DNA of 13,055 nt from Cytophagales bacterium (GTDB lineage Bacteria > Bacteroidota > Bacteroidia > Cytophagales > UBA9547), in contig JANYCH010000381.1 of assembly GCA_025360395.1 (NCBI GenBank), positions 1-13,055 on the forward strand, in the 5' to 3' direction. The notes beneath the pieces were generated by a model, which saw nothing but the letters and a program-made list of their open reading frames with translations, was not told where the DNA came from and searched no databases. Of the stretch, positions 1 through 6,599 are shown piece by piece. The number at the start of each line of letters is the position of its first letter. The first letter of the stretch is position 1. The translations under genes and the position numbers were made by a program.

Positions 1-1534
1 CCATTGTGTAGGGTAAACCTTCTTTAAAATATACAGGAATTGGTTCGCCCCAATATCTTTGCCTGGCAAATATTGCATCCCGCTGACGGAACATGATTTT
101 CCCTTTTCCTATTTTCTTTTCTTCAACAAACTGAATAGCCCTTTGAATAGCATCAGAAACAGTCAACCCATTCAGAAAGCCTGAATTGATCATAATTCCT
201 GCTTTAGGATCAAAATCATCTTTGGTAATATCAGTTTTTGCTCCTTCCTGAACCTGAATAATAGGCAGGTTGTAATGTGTTGCAAACCTGAAGTCTCTTT
301 CGTCTGAAGAAGGTACAGCCATAACCACACCAGTTCCGTAACCAGCTAAGACATAATCAGCAATCCAAACAGGGATTTTTTCCCCGTTGAATGGATTAAT
401 GGCATAGCTTCCTGTGAAACAACCAGAAACTGTTTTTACGTCACTCATCCTATCCCTTTCAGAACGGTTTTTTGCAGCTGTTACATATGCCTCAACTTCT
501 TGTTTATGTTCGGGAGTAGTAAGTTTAGAAACCCATTCTCCTTCAGGGGCAATGGATAAATAAGTGACACCAAAAGTCGTGTCAACCCGTGTGGTAAAAA
601 CTGTAAGTTTTAATTCCTTCCCAGAACCGTCAACCGTCAACTGTCCACTGTCCACTATTTCAAAGCTTACTTCAGCGCCAAAAGACTTGCCGATCCAGTT
701 TCTTTGCATGTCTTTCATCGGTTCGGGCCAGTCAATAGTATCAAGACCAGACAAGAGCCTGTCAGAATACGCAGTGATGCGCATCATCCATTGCCTCATT
801 TTTTTTCTTTCAACCGGATAACCTCCCCTCTCTGAAAGTCCGTTCACAACTTCTTCATTGGCAAGTACTGTCCCCAATTGCGGGCACCAGTTTACCATGG
901 TTTCTGCCAGGTAAGTAAGCCTGTATTTTAGTAATATTTCTTGTTGCTCTTTCTCATTAAATTTGGCCCAGTCCTGAGAAGAAAAAACAGAAATATCCTC
1001 ATCGCAGGCGGCTTTAACGTTTTTATTTCCTTCTGTTTCAAAGATCTTGACCAGATTTTGGATAGGTTCTGCCTTATTAGAATTTTTGTTGTACCAGGAA
1101 TGGAACAGTTGAATAAAGATCCATTGCGTCCATTTATAATAATCGGGTTTGCTTGTCCAGGCTTCCCGTTCCCAGTCGAAAGAAAAGCCAAGTTTACCAA
1201 GCTGCTCTTTATATCGGGCGATATTATTTTCTGTGGTGATAGCAGGATGCTGGCCTGTTTGAACCGCATATTGTTCAGCCGGTAATCCAAATGAGTCAAA
1301 ACCCATTGGGTGTAAGACATTATAACCTTTTAGTTTTTTGTACCTCGAAACAATGTCTGAGGCAATATAACCTAAAGGATGTCCGACATGTAAACCTGCA
1401 CCTGAAGGGTAAGGGAACATATCAAGGACATAATACTTGGGTTTTTCCGAAATATTTTCAGTTTTATAAGTATTGTTTTCTGTCCAGAATTTCTGCCATC
1501 TGGATTCTATTTCTCGGAAATTGTACTCTGCCAT
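1..1534 (-). CDS. leuS: Leucyl-tRNA synthetase, N-terminal 511 residues (3' end beyond window)
   Basis: Class I aminoacyl-tRNA synthetase that charges tRNA-Leu in the cytoplasm. Translating from ATG at 1534 gives MAEYNFREIESRWQKFW, a typical LeuRS start, and the frame stays open to the left edge. The HIGH-type ATP-binding motif is HVGH at residues 49-52. GFDSFGLPAEQYA and NWCPQLGTVLANEEV follow, then the CP1 editing domain with FTTRVDTTFG (usually TTRPDT) and VVMAVPSSDERD, whose Asp is the conserved editing-site residue. The protein reaches RQRYWGEPIPVYF at the edge, so the KMSKS loop and the anticodon-binding domain lie outside. Four heptanucleotide repeats are embedded in the editing domain (residues about 294-304) without breaking the frame. 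The gene diverges from the DUF1905 gene and has a TAnnTTTG element 16 bases upstream. Identification is secure from the motifs read directly. Confidence 0.97.
   Translation of the reverse strand, partial: MAEYNFREIESRWQKFWTENNTYKTENISEKPKYYVLDMFPYPSGAGLHVGHPLGYIASDIVSRYKKLKGYNVLHPMGFDSFGLPAEQYAVQTGQHPAITTENNIARYKEQLGKLGFSFDWEREAWTSKPDYYKWTQWIFIQLFHSWYNKNSNKAEPIQNLVKIFETEGNKNVKAACDEDISVFSSQDWAKFNEKEQQEILLKYRLTYLAETMVNWCPQLGTVLANEEVVNGLSERGGYPVERKKMRQWMMRITAYSDRLLSGLDTIDWPEPMKDMQRNWIGKSFGAEVSFEIVDSGQLTVDGSGKELKLTVFTTRVDTTFGVTYLSIAPEGEWVSKLTTPEHKQEVEAYVTAAKNRSERDRMSDVKTVSGCFTGSYAINPFNGEKIPVWIADYVLAGYGTGVVMAVPSSDERDFRFATHYNLPIIQVQEGAKTDITKDDFDPKAGIMINSGFLNGLTVSDAIQRAIQFVEEKKIGKGKIMFRQRDAIFARQRYWGEPIPVYFKEGLPYTM
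625..655 (-). repeat. Heptanucleotide tandem repeat inside leuS
   Basis: On the coding strand the units read GTGGACA, GTGGACA, GTTGACG, GTTGACG and a partial GTT, with strict 7-base spacing. Two unit types each occur twice. The array encodes VDSGQLTVDG, a loop between FEI and the KLTVFTTR strand of the LeuRS editing domain. One 7-base step shifts the frame, so the present copy number is compatible with an intact gene only together with its flanks. From general familiarity, similar GTTGACA/GTGGACA-type arrays are scattered, mostly between genes, in Bacteroidota genomes; I cannot verify that here. Confidence 0.85.
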
Positions 1535-1550
1535 TTTGCTGGGAAAAAGG

Positions 1551-1558
1551 CAAAGATA
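1551..1558 (-). promoter_or_regulatory. Candidate leuS promoter -7 element
   Basis: On the minus strand TATCTTTG matches the Bacteroidota sigma-A -7 consensus TAnnTTTG and ends 16 bases before the leuS ATG. No TTTG-like -33 box is seen at the usual 19-20 base spacing, so this rests on one element. Confidence 0.5.
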
Positions 1559-1638
1559 ATATATTGTGCCTAACGGTTTAGTGTAGAAATTTTGCTAAAA
1601 TTCAAAAAAATACAACTATCAATCTTCTTACATAATAA

Positions 1639-2148
1639 ATGGAGTTCAAATCTGTGCTTGATAAATTTGAGGGAAACCTTTGGTCATATCATGTGATTAT
1701 ACCTGCTGAAATGGCGTTGGAGTATATTTTAAATGAAAACGACAGAAGAGTCATCTGTACATTGAACGATAAAATCACTTTTCAGTGTGCTTTGATGCAC
1801 AAAGGAAACGGAGATTACTTTATCAATGTTAACAAAAAGATCAGAGAAGCCTTAAACTTAAATCTCGGTAATGAAGTAGCTATTAAACTGCAGAAGGACC
1901 ACAGTGAATATGGTTTGCCCATGCCGGAAGAATTCAAGGAAACGCTGTTGCAGGACGAAGAAGGCGATAAATTATTTCATTCACTCTCCCAGGGAAAACA
2001 AAGAACACTGATTTATATAGCTGGTTCGGTTAAAGACACTCAAAAAAGAATAAACAGGGCTATTGTGATCCTTACTCACCTGAAAATTACAAAGGGCAAA
2101 ATCAATTTTAAGCAGCTGAATGAAATGTTTAAGATAATGAAAGATTAG
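1639..2148 (+). CDS. DUF1905 / YdeI-OmpD-associated family protein
   Basis: A soluble protein of 169 residues with no signal peptide or membrane span. Residues about 1-80 resemble DUF1905: a small beta-rich fold beginning FKSVLDKFEGNLWSYHVIIP and including a KGNGDYFINVNKKIREAL stretch. Residues about 95-150 resemble the YdeI/OmpD-associated helical domain, with PEEFKETL and then SQGKQRTLIYIAGSVKDTQKR, the usual basic helix in which an arginine- and lysine-rich turn precedes INRAIVIL. Such two-domain proteins are common in Bacteroidota. Their biochemical role is unknown; one family name refers to bacteriocin protection, but nothing here supports that function. The first ATG fits the domain start. 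The gene shares the divergent leuS region and lies 41 bases ahead of recJ, so read-through into recJ is possible, although recJ has its own promoter-like element. Confidence 0.8.
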   Translation: MEFKSVLDKFEGNLWSYHVIIPAEMALEYILNENDRRVICTLNDKITFQCALMHKGNGDYFINVNKKIREALNLNLGNEVAIKLQKDHSEYGLPMPEEFKETLLQDEEGDKLFHSLSQGKQRTLIYIAGSVKDTQKRINRAIVILTHLKITKGKINFKQLNEMFKIMKD

Positions 2149-2178
2149 CTCAACATATTTAATCAAATCCAAATTCTA

Positions 2179-2186
2179 TAACTTTG
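2179..2186 (+). promoter_or_regulatory. Candidate recJ -7 element directly before the start codon
   Basis: TAACTTTG matches TAnnTTTG and ends only 3 bases before the preferred recJ ATG at 2190. If used, transcription would begin at or beside the ATG, giving a leaderless or nearly leaderless message. A good -33 box at 19-20 bases is not visible. Confidence 0.45.
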
Positions 2187-2189
2187 TTC

Positions 2190-3896
2190 ATGCCTCCAAT
2201 AAAACGCTGGAAAAGAAAAGCATTACCTGATCAGTCAAAGATTCAGGAATTGGCAAAAACCTTAAATGTCAATCAGCATTTAGCTACTGTTTTATTACAA
2301 AGGGGAATTGAAAATTTTGATCAGGCTAAAGCTTATTTCCGCCCTGCCTTATCAGAACTTCATGATCCTTTCCTGATGAAGGACATGCAAAAGGCCGTAG
2401 ACAGAATTGTTTTCGCCATTGAAAATAAAGAAAAAGTGCTCATTTATGGGGATTATGATGTGGATGGAACTACTTCCGTCTCATTAGTTTATGATTTTTT
2501 GTCTGGTTACCACCCTTTTATAGACTTTTATATTCCGGACCGCCATATTGAAGGATATGGGATATCTTACCAGGGAATCAATTATGCCGAGCAAAATGGG
2601 ATAAGTCTCATAATAGCGTTGGATTGCGGGATCAAAGCAGTTGACCAGGTGCTTTATGCAAAAGAAAAGGAAATAGATTTTATCATTTGTGACCATCACA
2701 ATCCCGGAGAAATTATTCCTGAAGCAATAGCTAGCCTCGATCCCAAGCAGCTTGATTGCCATTATCCCTACAAGGAGCTTTCCGGATGTGGTGTTGGGTT
2801 TAAACTCATGCAGGCCTTTTGCCTTCAAAATAACATAGATCAGGAAAAAATTGCTGAATATCTGGATCTTGTGGCAATAAGTATTGCTTCTGATATTGTC
2901 CCCATTACCGGAGAAAACAGGATCATGACTTATTTTGGCCTGCAAAAAATTAACCTGAGAAAAAGGCCTGGAATTAAAGCCCTGATTGAAATTGCCGGAT
3001 TTAAAAAAGATTTAACAGTTACAAATGTAGTTTTTGGCCTTGGCCCAAGAATAAATGCTGCAGGTAGAATAAAACACGGCAGGGCAAGTGTAGAACTTTT
3101 AATTTCTAAAACTGATACAGAAGCACAGGAAAATGCTTTAGAACTGAATAAACGAAACCTGACAAGACGGGATCTGGATTCAGGAACTCTTTTGGAAGCT
3201 ATAGCCCTTATTGAAGACAATCAAGAATCTATTTCAGCAAAAAGTACTGTATTATTTAAAAATGATTGGCACAAAGGTGTGATAGGTATAGTAGCGTCTA
3301 AATGCATAGAGCAATATTACAGGCCAACCATCATTTTAACAGAATCCAATGAAAAGGCGACTGGTTCTGCTAGAACAGTAGAAGGTTTTGATCTTTATGA
3401 AGCCATTTGCGAATGTTCCGATCTGTTGGAACAATTTGGTGGCCACACACATGCCGCAGGCTTAACCTTGAAACTGGAAAATATTCCTGCATTCAGGACC
3501 AGGTTTGAAGAAGTTGTAACAAAAAGGATTTTACCTGAGCAGTTAACTCCAGTAATCAATATTGACCTTGAATTGCCAATAGATGCAATTACTGAAAAGT
3601 TTTATCAAATCCTTGCTCAAATGGAACCCTTTGGTCCGCAGAATATGAGCCCTGTTTTTATGAGTGCTAATGTAATGCCTCAGAATGCCAGGCTTATGAA
3701 AGATCAACATCTAAAATTTTGCTTAAAGCGTTCCGACGGTTCTGAAATAGAAGTGGTAGGTTTTGGAATGGGGCATTGCTATGAATCTGTTATGAACAAT
3801 AAACAGATTGATATTTGCTATTCCATTGAAATGAACGAATTTAATAATAACAAAAACCTGCAGCTTTTGTTAAAGGATTTGAAATGCAGCAATTAA
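2190..3896 (+). CDS. recJ: Single-stranded-DNA-specific exonuclease RecJ
   Basis: A 5'-to-3' exonuclease on single-stranded DNA, acting in recombination, mismatch and base-excision repair in the cytoplasm. The DHH phosphoesterase motifs are all present: YGDYDVDGTTS (residues 87-96), ALDCGI (143-148) and DHHNPG (168-173), which bind the metal ions. GLGPRINAAGRI (283-294) and the DHHA1 motif GGHTHAAG (417-424) follow, then the C-terminal OB-like domain with PFGPQNMSPVF (480-490). The length of 568 residues is normal for the family. I chose ATG at 2190, giving MPPIKRWKRK, because Bacteroidota RecJ usually starts just before a KRW motif; an in-frame TTG at 2184 would add two residues but overlaps the -7 element. 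The stop lies about 95 bases before thiH. Confidence 0.96.
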   Translation: MPPIKRWKRKALPDQSKIQELAKTLNVNQHLATVLLQRGIENFDQAKAYFRPALSELHDPFLMKDMQKAVDRIVFAIENKEKVLIYGDYDVDGTTSVSLVYDFLSGYHPFIDFYIPDRHIEGYGISYQGINYAEQNGISLIIALDCGIKAVDQVLYAKEKEIDFIICDHHNPGEIIPEAIASLDPKQLDCHYPYKELSGCGVGFKLMQAFCLQNNIDQEKIAEYLDLVAISIASDIVPITGENRIMTYFGLQKINLRKRPGIKALIEIAGFKKDLTVTNVVFGLGPRINAAGRIKHGRASVELLISKTDTEAQENALELNKRNLTRRDLDSGTLLEAIALIEDNQESISAKSTVLFKNDWHKGVIGIVASKCIEQYYRPTIILTESNEKATGSARTVEGFDLYEAICECSDLLEQFGGHTHAAGLTLKLENIPAFRTRFEEVVTKRILPEQLTPVINIDLELPIDAITEKFYQILAQMEPFGPQNMSPVFMSANVMPQNARLMKDQHLKFCLKRSDGSEIEVVGFGMGHCYESVMNNKQIDICYSIEMNEFNNNKNLQLLLKDLKCSN

Positions 3897-3910
3897 TTGG
3901 TTGACCCAAT
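3896..3910 (+). other. Small hairpin overlapping the recJ stop
   Basis: ATTGG and CCAAT form a 5-bp stem around a 5-base loop, starting in the recJ stop codon. No T-run follows, so it is at most a weak terminator or a 3'-end protecting structure. Confidence 0.3.
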
Positions 3911-3943
3911 AGTTAGTATTCGTCATTCTGGATATGTATTATG

Positions 3944-3963
3944 TTCTAAAATCATATTTAGAA
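3944..3963 (+). promoter_or_regulatory. Perfect dyad in the thiH promoter region
   Basis: TTCTAAA, six bases, TTTAGAA: a perfect 7-bp inverted repeat. It covers the place where the -33 box should be relative to the -7 element at 3981-3988, so it could be an operator for a dimeric repressor. No regulator gene adjoins it. The site is AT-rich, so chance occurrence is possible. Confidence 0.4.
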
Positions 3964-3980
3964 TAGCCAGTCCAATTAGA

Positions 3981-3988
3981 TAAATTTG
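3981..3988 (+). promoter_or_regulatory. Candidate thiH -7 element directly before the start codon
   Basis: TAAATTTG matches TAnnTTTG and ends 3 bases before the preferred ATG at 3992, the same geometry as at recJ. A TTTAG sequence lies near the -33 position (3957-3961), a partial match. A very short or absent 5' leader is inferred. Confidence 0.5.
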
Positions 3989-3991
3989 CAA

Positions 3992-5116
3992 ATGACTTTT
4001 ACACAAGTTTTTGAAGGTTTTAATTGGGATGAGGTAAAATACTCCATTTTGGCCAAAACCAATCTGGATGTCGAAGCAGCATTAAACAAAACATCTTCCC
4101 GCTCTTTAGAAGATTTTAAAGCCCTTATTTCTCCAGCAGCTTCTCATTATCTGGAAGAAATGGCTCAACTAAGTCACCATATAACTTTAAAGAGATTTGG
4201 GAAGACAATGCAAATGTTCATTCCCTTGTATTTATCTAACGAGTGCCACAATATTTGCACTTACTGTGGTTTTAGCCTCGGTAATAAGGTCAAAAGAAAA
4301 ACTTTGTCCGACAATGAAATATTAGCAGAAGTAAAAGTCATAAAAGAATTAGGGTTTGATCATGTGCTTATCGTTACTGGTGAAGATCAGACACAGGTTG
4401 GCCAGGAATACTTTAAAAATGTCTTAAAATTAATCCGTCCTTACTTTTCTCATATTTCAATGGAAGTACAGCCATTGGATGAAATTGAATATCAGGAATT
4501 GATTTCATTGGGTCTTAATACAGTTTTAGTTTACCAGGAAACATACCATAAAGAAGATTACAGGAAACATCACCCAAAAGGTAAAAAGGCCAACTTTAAT
4601 TATAGGTTAGAAACACCTGACAGACTTGGTAAAGCTGGGATTTATAAAATGGGTTTGGGTGTTTTATTTGGTTTGGAAGATTGGCGCACGGATAGCTTTT
4701 TTACAGCTTTACACTTGGATTATCTGGAAAAGACCTACTGGCAATCAAAATATTCTATATCCTTTCCAAGATTGAGGCCTTTTTCCGGTGGCTTAGAACC
4801 TAAAGTCGAAATGAGCGATAGGGACTTGGTTCAATTGATCTCCGCTTACAGGATTTACAATGAAGAAGTGGAATTGTCATTATCAACAAGAGAAAGCCCG
4901 AAATTCAGGGACAATGTTTTCAAATTAGGAATTACCAGCCTGAGTGCAGGGTCTAAAACCAACCCTGGTGGTTATGCAATAGATACCGAATCTCTGGAAC
5001 AGTTTGAAATAGATGATGAAAGAAGTCCAAAGGAAATTGAGCAAATGCTTAATGCGCAGAATTATGAGGCCGTTTGGAAGGATTGGGACAGAAGTTATAG
5101 TCTGATTGAAAAATAA
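3992..5116 (+). CDS. thiH: 2-iminoacetate synthase (tyrosine lyase) ThiH
   Basis: A radical SAM enzyme that cleaves tyrosine to dehydroglycine (2-iminoacetate) and p-cresol. Dehydroglycine supplies the C-N unit for the thiazole ring of thiamine and is passed to ThiG with ThiS thiocarboxylate. The CX3CX2C iron-sulfur motif is CHNICTYC (Cys85, Cys89, Cys92), followed by GFSLGNKVKRK. The C-terminal BATS-type region has SAGSKTNPGGYA and FEIDDERS, and ends VWKDWDRSY, both ThiH hallmarks. At 374 residues it has ThiH length and lacks the C-terminal cluster extension of the related HydG. ATG at 3992 is preferred; an in-frame TTG at 3986 lies inside the -7 element. Unusually, none of thiC, thiE, thiF, thiG or thiS is nearby. 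No thiamine (TPP) riboswitch is seen in the 95-base upstream gap. Confidence 0.95.
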   Translation: MTFTQVFEGFNWDEVKYSILAKTNLDVEAALNKTSSRSLEDFKALISPAASHYLEEMAQLSHHITLKRFGKTMQMFIPLYLSNECHNICTYCGFSLGNKVKRKTLSDNEILAEVKVIKELGFDHVLIVTGEDQTQVGQEYFKNVLKLIRPYFSHISMEVQPLDEIEYQELISLGLNTVLVYQETYHKEDYRKHHPKGKKANFNYRLETPDRLGKAGIYKMGLGVLFGLEDWRTDSFFTALHLDYLEKTYWQSKYSISFPRLRPFSGGLEPKVEMSDRDLVQLISAYRIYNEEVELSLSTRESPKFRDNVFKLGITSLSAGSKTNPGGYAIDTESLEQFEIDDERSPKEIEQMLNAQNYEAVWKDWDRSYSLIEK

Positions 5117-5318
5117 TTTAAAAATATTTTTCAGGAGGTGATTTCATACCTATTTGTGAAGTTTTAACCCACATTTTTAATTACTGACCTTTTTACAAAA
5201 CTAATTTTTCGAATTTTTTTTGACTTTATTTTAAAAACACAATTTTTTCAACTTATAATTTAAAAATCAGGTTTATTTTTTGAGTCCATTGGTTTAAAAC
5301 CATATCAAAGACCTGTCG
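5117..5318. other. AT-rich gap after thiH with no gene seen
   Basis: The stretch is rich in T-tracts and A-tracts. It contains AGGAGGTGAT at 5133-5142, which looks like a perfect ribosome binding site, but no start codon follows at a useful distance. A 13-base palindrome TGGTTTAAAACCA lies at 5290-5302, about 16 bases upstream of the -7 element of the next small gene. I found no tRNA, no convincing hairpin terminator for thiH and no coding frame of note. Confidence 0.6.
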
Positions 5319-5326
5319 TATATTTG
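5319..5326 (+). promoter_or_regulatory. Candidate -7 element for the small membrane peptide gene
   Basis: TATATTTG is an exact TAnnTTTG match, 21 bases before the ATG at 5348. Two tandem ATTAACA units (5327-5340) follow in the leader. A recognisable -33 box is missing at 19-20 bases upstream. Confidence 0.5.
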
Positions 5327-5347
5327 ATTAACAATTAACACAACGTC

Positions 5348-5452
5348 ATGATAAAAAATATTTTTGCTCCGAATAACGCACTTGGTTTAGGCATTGTGAT
5401 GTTTTGGGTGATTGCTATAACTGTAGCGTCATTCGTGCAGCATCTGCTTTAA
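5348..5452 (+). CDS. Probable 34-residue single-span membrane peptide
   Basis: A short reading frame begins MIKNIFAPNNALGLG and continues with a hydrophobic stretch (IVMFWVIAITVASFV) that could span the membrane once, ending QHLL. The N-terminal dozen residues carry one lysine and a proline-asparagine turn. The case for a real gene is its context: an exact TAnnTTTG element 21 bases upstream, a hairpin with T-run 28 bases downstream, and no competing gene in about 500 bases. I do not recognise a family. It has the size and shape of small membrane subunits or regulatory peptides that attach to larger membrane complexes, but no partner is next to it. No Shine-Dalgarno sequence is seen, which is normal here. 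It could be a chance frame in a non-coding transcript. Confidence 0.55.
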   Translation: MIKNIFAPNNALGLGIVMFWVIAITVASFVQHLL

Positions 5453-5480
5453 TATCCCGACTTACATTTAAAAATCATAT

Positions 5481-5510
5481 GGGACTTCGACAGCGGTCCC
5501 TTTTTGTTCT
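5481..5510 (+). terminator. Rho-independent terminator after the small peptide gene
   Basis: GGGAC (5481-5485) pairs with GTCCC (5496-5500) around a 10-base loop and is followed by TTTTTGTTCT. Preceding A-residues can extend the stem by pairing with the T-run. It would close a transcript of roughly 170 bases starting near 5331. Confidence 0.7.
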
Positions 5511-5542
5511 ATAAATTGCCGTTTATTCATTTGAATTAAAAT

Positions 5543-5575
5543 AAAAAATCCTCAGCTATAAACTGAGGATTTTTT
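5543..5575. terminator. Strong bidirectional terminator between convergent units
   Basis: A perfect 13-bp stem, AAAAAATCCTCAG with CTGAGGATTTTTT, closes a 7-base loop (CTATAAA). Runs of A on the left and T on the right allow termination in both directions. It lies 40 bases past the sucD stop and after the plus-strand small gene, so it separates the two convergent units. Confidence 0.9.
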
Positions 5576-5615
5576 ATTGAAGTTTGGGCGAATATTAACC
5601 CAACAATTTTTTAAA

Positions 5616-6503
5616 CTACGCTAAAACCTTACCTAAAGCTTTCGCAACAGTATCTCCAATATTAGCCGGAGATTCTACAACATGTAATCCGCATTCTCTC
5701 ATTACTTTCATTTTAGCTGCGGCAGTATCATCCGCCCCACCAATAATAGCACCTGCGTGGCCCATTCTGCGGCCTGGAGGAGCAGTTTGCCCTGCTATAA
5801 ATCCTATAACAGGCTTCTTGTTGCCTGTTTCTTTAATCCATCTTGCAGCATCAGTTTCATAAGTTCCACCAATCTCACCAATCATTACAATTGCATCAGT
5901 TTCATTATCAGCCATCAAAAGTTCTACAGCCTCTTTAGTTGATGTTCCGATTATTGGATCTCCACCAATACCAATTGCTGTTGAAACTCCTAAACCAGCT
6001 TTCACGATTTGGTCAGCTGCTTCATATGTCAAAGTTCCAGACTTAGAAACTATTCCAACTCGTCCTTTTTTAAAGATAAAACCTGGCATGATCCCAACTT
6101 TCGCTTCTTCGGGTGTAATAACTCCCGGACAGTTTGGACCAATTAAGGTTACCCCTGCTTTTGCACGAACATATTTTTTAGCATAGATCATGTCGTTTAC
6201 CGGAATGCCTTCTGTAATACAAATGATTACTTTTATTCCGGCATCTGCAGCTTCCATAATCGCATCTGCAGCAAAAGCAGCCGGTACGAAGATGATAGAG
6301 ACATCCGCACCTGTTTCTTTAACGGCATCCGCAACGGTATTAAATACTGGTTGCTCCAAATGTTGGGTTCCGCCTTTGCCTGGAGTTACTCCCCCAACAA
6401 CATTGGTTCCGTATTCAAGCATTTGGCTGGCGTGGAAGCTTCCTTCTGAACCCGTAAAACCTTGAACTATAACCTTAGAATTTTTATTTACTAATACGCT
6501 CAT
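5616..6503 (-). CDS. sucD: Succinate-CoA ligase, alpha subunit (ADP/GDP-forming)
   Basis: The alpha subunit of succinyl-CoA synthetase, a TCA-cycle enzyme that converts succinyl-CoA to succinate with substrate-level phosphorylation of a nucleoside diphosphate. The N-terminal CoA-binding Rossmann fold shows IVQGFTGSEGSFHA and GVTPGKGG. IGPNCPGVITP contains the family cysteine (Cys125). IVSKSGTLTYEA follows, and the phosphorylated histidine is His249 in GRRMGHAGAIIGG. The 295-residue length is typical. The sucC gene for the beta subunit, which carries the nucleotide site, is not adjacent; I recall separate sucC and sucD being frequent in Bacteroidota. The start MSVLVNKNSKVIVQG is the family start. 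It has its own well-formed promoter at 6527-6557 and its own terminator, so it is probably a single-gene unit despite following the xylanase gene on the same strand. Confidence 0.97.
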   Translation of the reverse strand: MSVLVNKNSKVIVQGFTGSEGSFHASQMLEYGTNVVGGVTPGKGGTQHLEQPVFNTVADAVKETGADVSIIFVPAAFAADAIMEAADAGIKVIICITEGIPVNDMIYAKKYVRAKAGVTLIGPNCPGVITPEEAKVGIMPGFIFKKGRVGIVSKSGTLTYEAADQIVKAGLGVSTAIGIGGDPIIGTSTKEAVELLMADNETDAIVMIGEIGGTYETDAARWIKETGNKKPVIGFIAGQTAPPGRRMGHAGAIIGGADDTAAAKMKVMRECGLHVVESPANIGDTVAKALGKVLA

Positions 6504-6526
6504 TACAAATGGAGTTTTCTATGATA

Positions 6527-6557
6527 CAAAAATAGAGTATTATTCTGCTTGGGCAAA
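6527..6557 (-). promoter_or_regulatory. sucD promoter (Bacteroidota sigma-A type)
   Basis: On the minus strand TTTG (6557-6554), exactly 19 bases, then TATTTTTG (6534-6527). Both boxes and the spacing match the Bacteroidota consensus TTTG-N19-TAnnTTTG. The -7 box ends 23 bases before the sucD ATG, giving a predicted leader of roughly 15-20 bases. It is the best-formed promoter in the window and lies in the gap after the xylanase gene. Confidence 0.75.
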
Positions 6558-6599
6558 TTTTGTTGATCCTATGCTTTTAAAAATGCATTGTATCAGAAC

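Noticed and set aside
625..655. CRISPR-like short repeats
   Set aside because: Units are 7 bases with no spacers and lie inside a coding frame, so this is a simple tandem repeat.
928..1320. A 130-codon frame on the minus strand and other frames over leuS
   Set aside because: They lie within the true leuS frame, which carries all family motifs without a break; these are shifted-frame shadows.
2484..3220. Long open frames opposite recJ
   Set aside because: They are antisense to the conserved recJ motifs, have no recognisable domain and show no start signals.
3897..3991. TPP riboswitch ahead of thiH
   Set aside because: The gap is short and AT-rich, and lacks the conserved CUGAGA and ACCUGA-type cores of thi-box RNAs.
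5120..5131. A/T palindrome AAAAATATTTTT after thiH as a terminator
   Set aside because: It is a pure A/T palindrome with no GC stem and no loop; it would not form a stable RNA hairpin.
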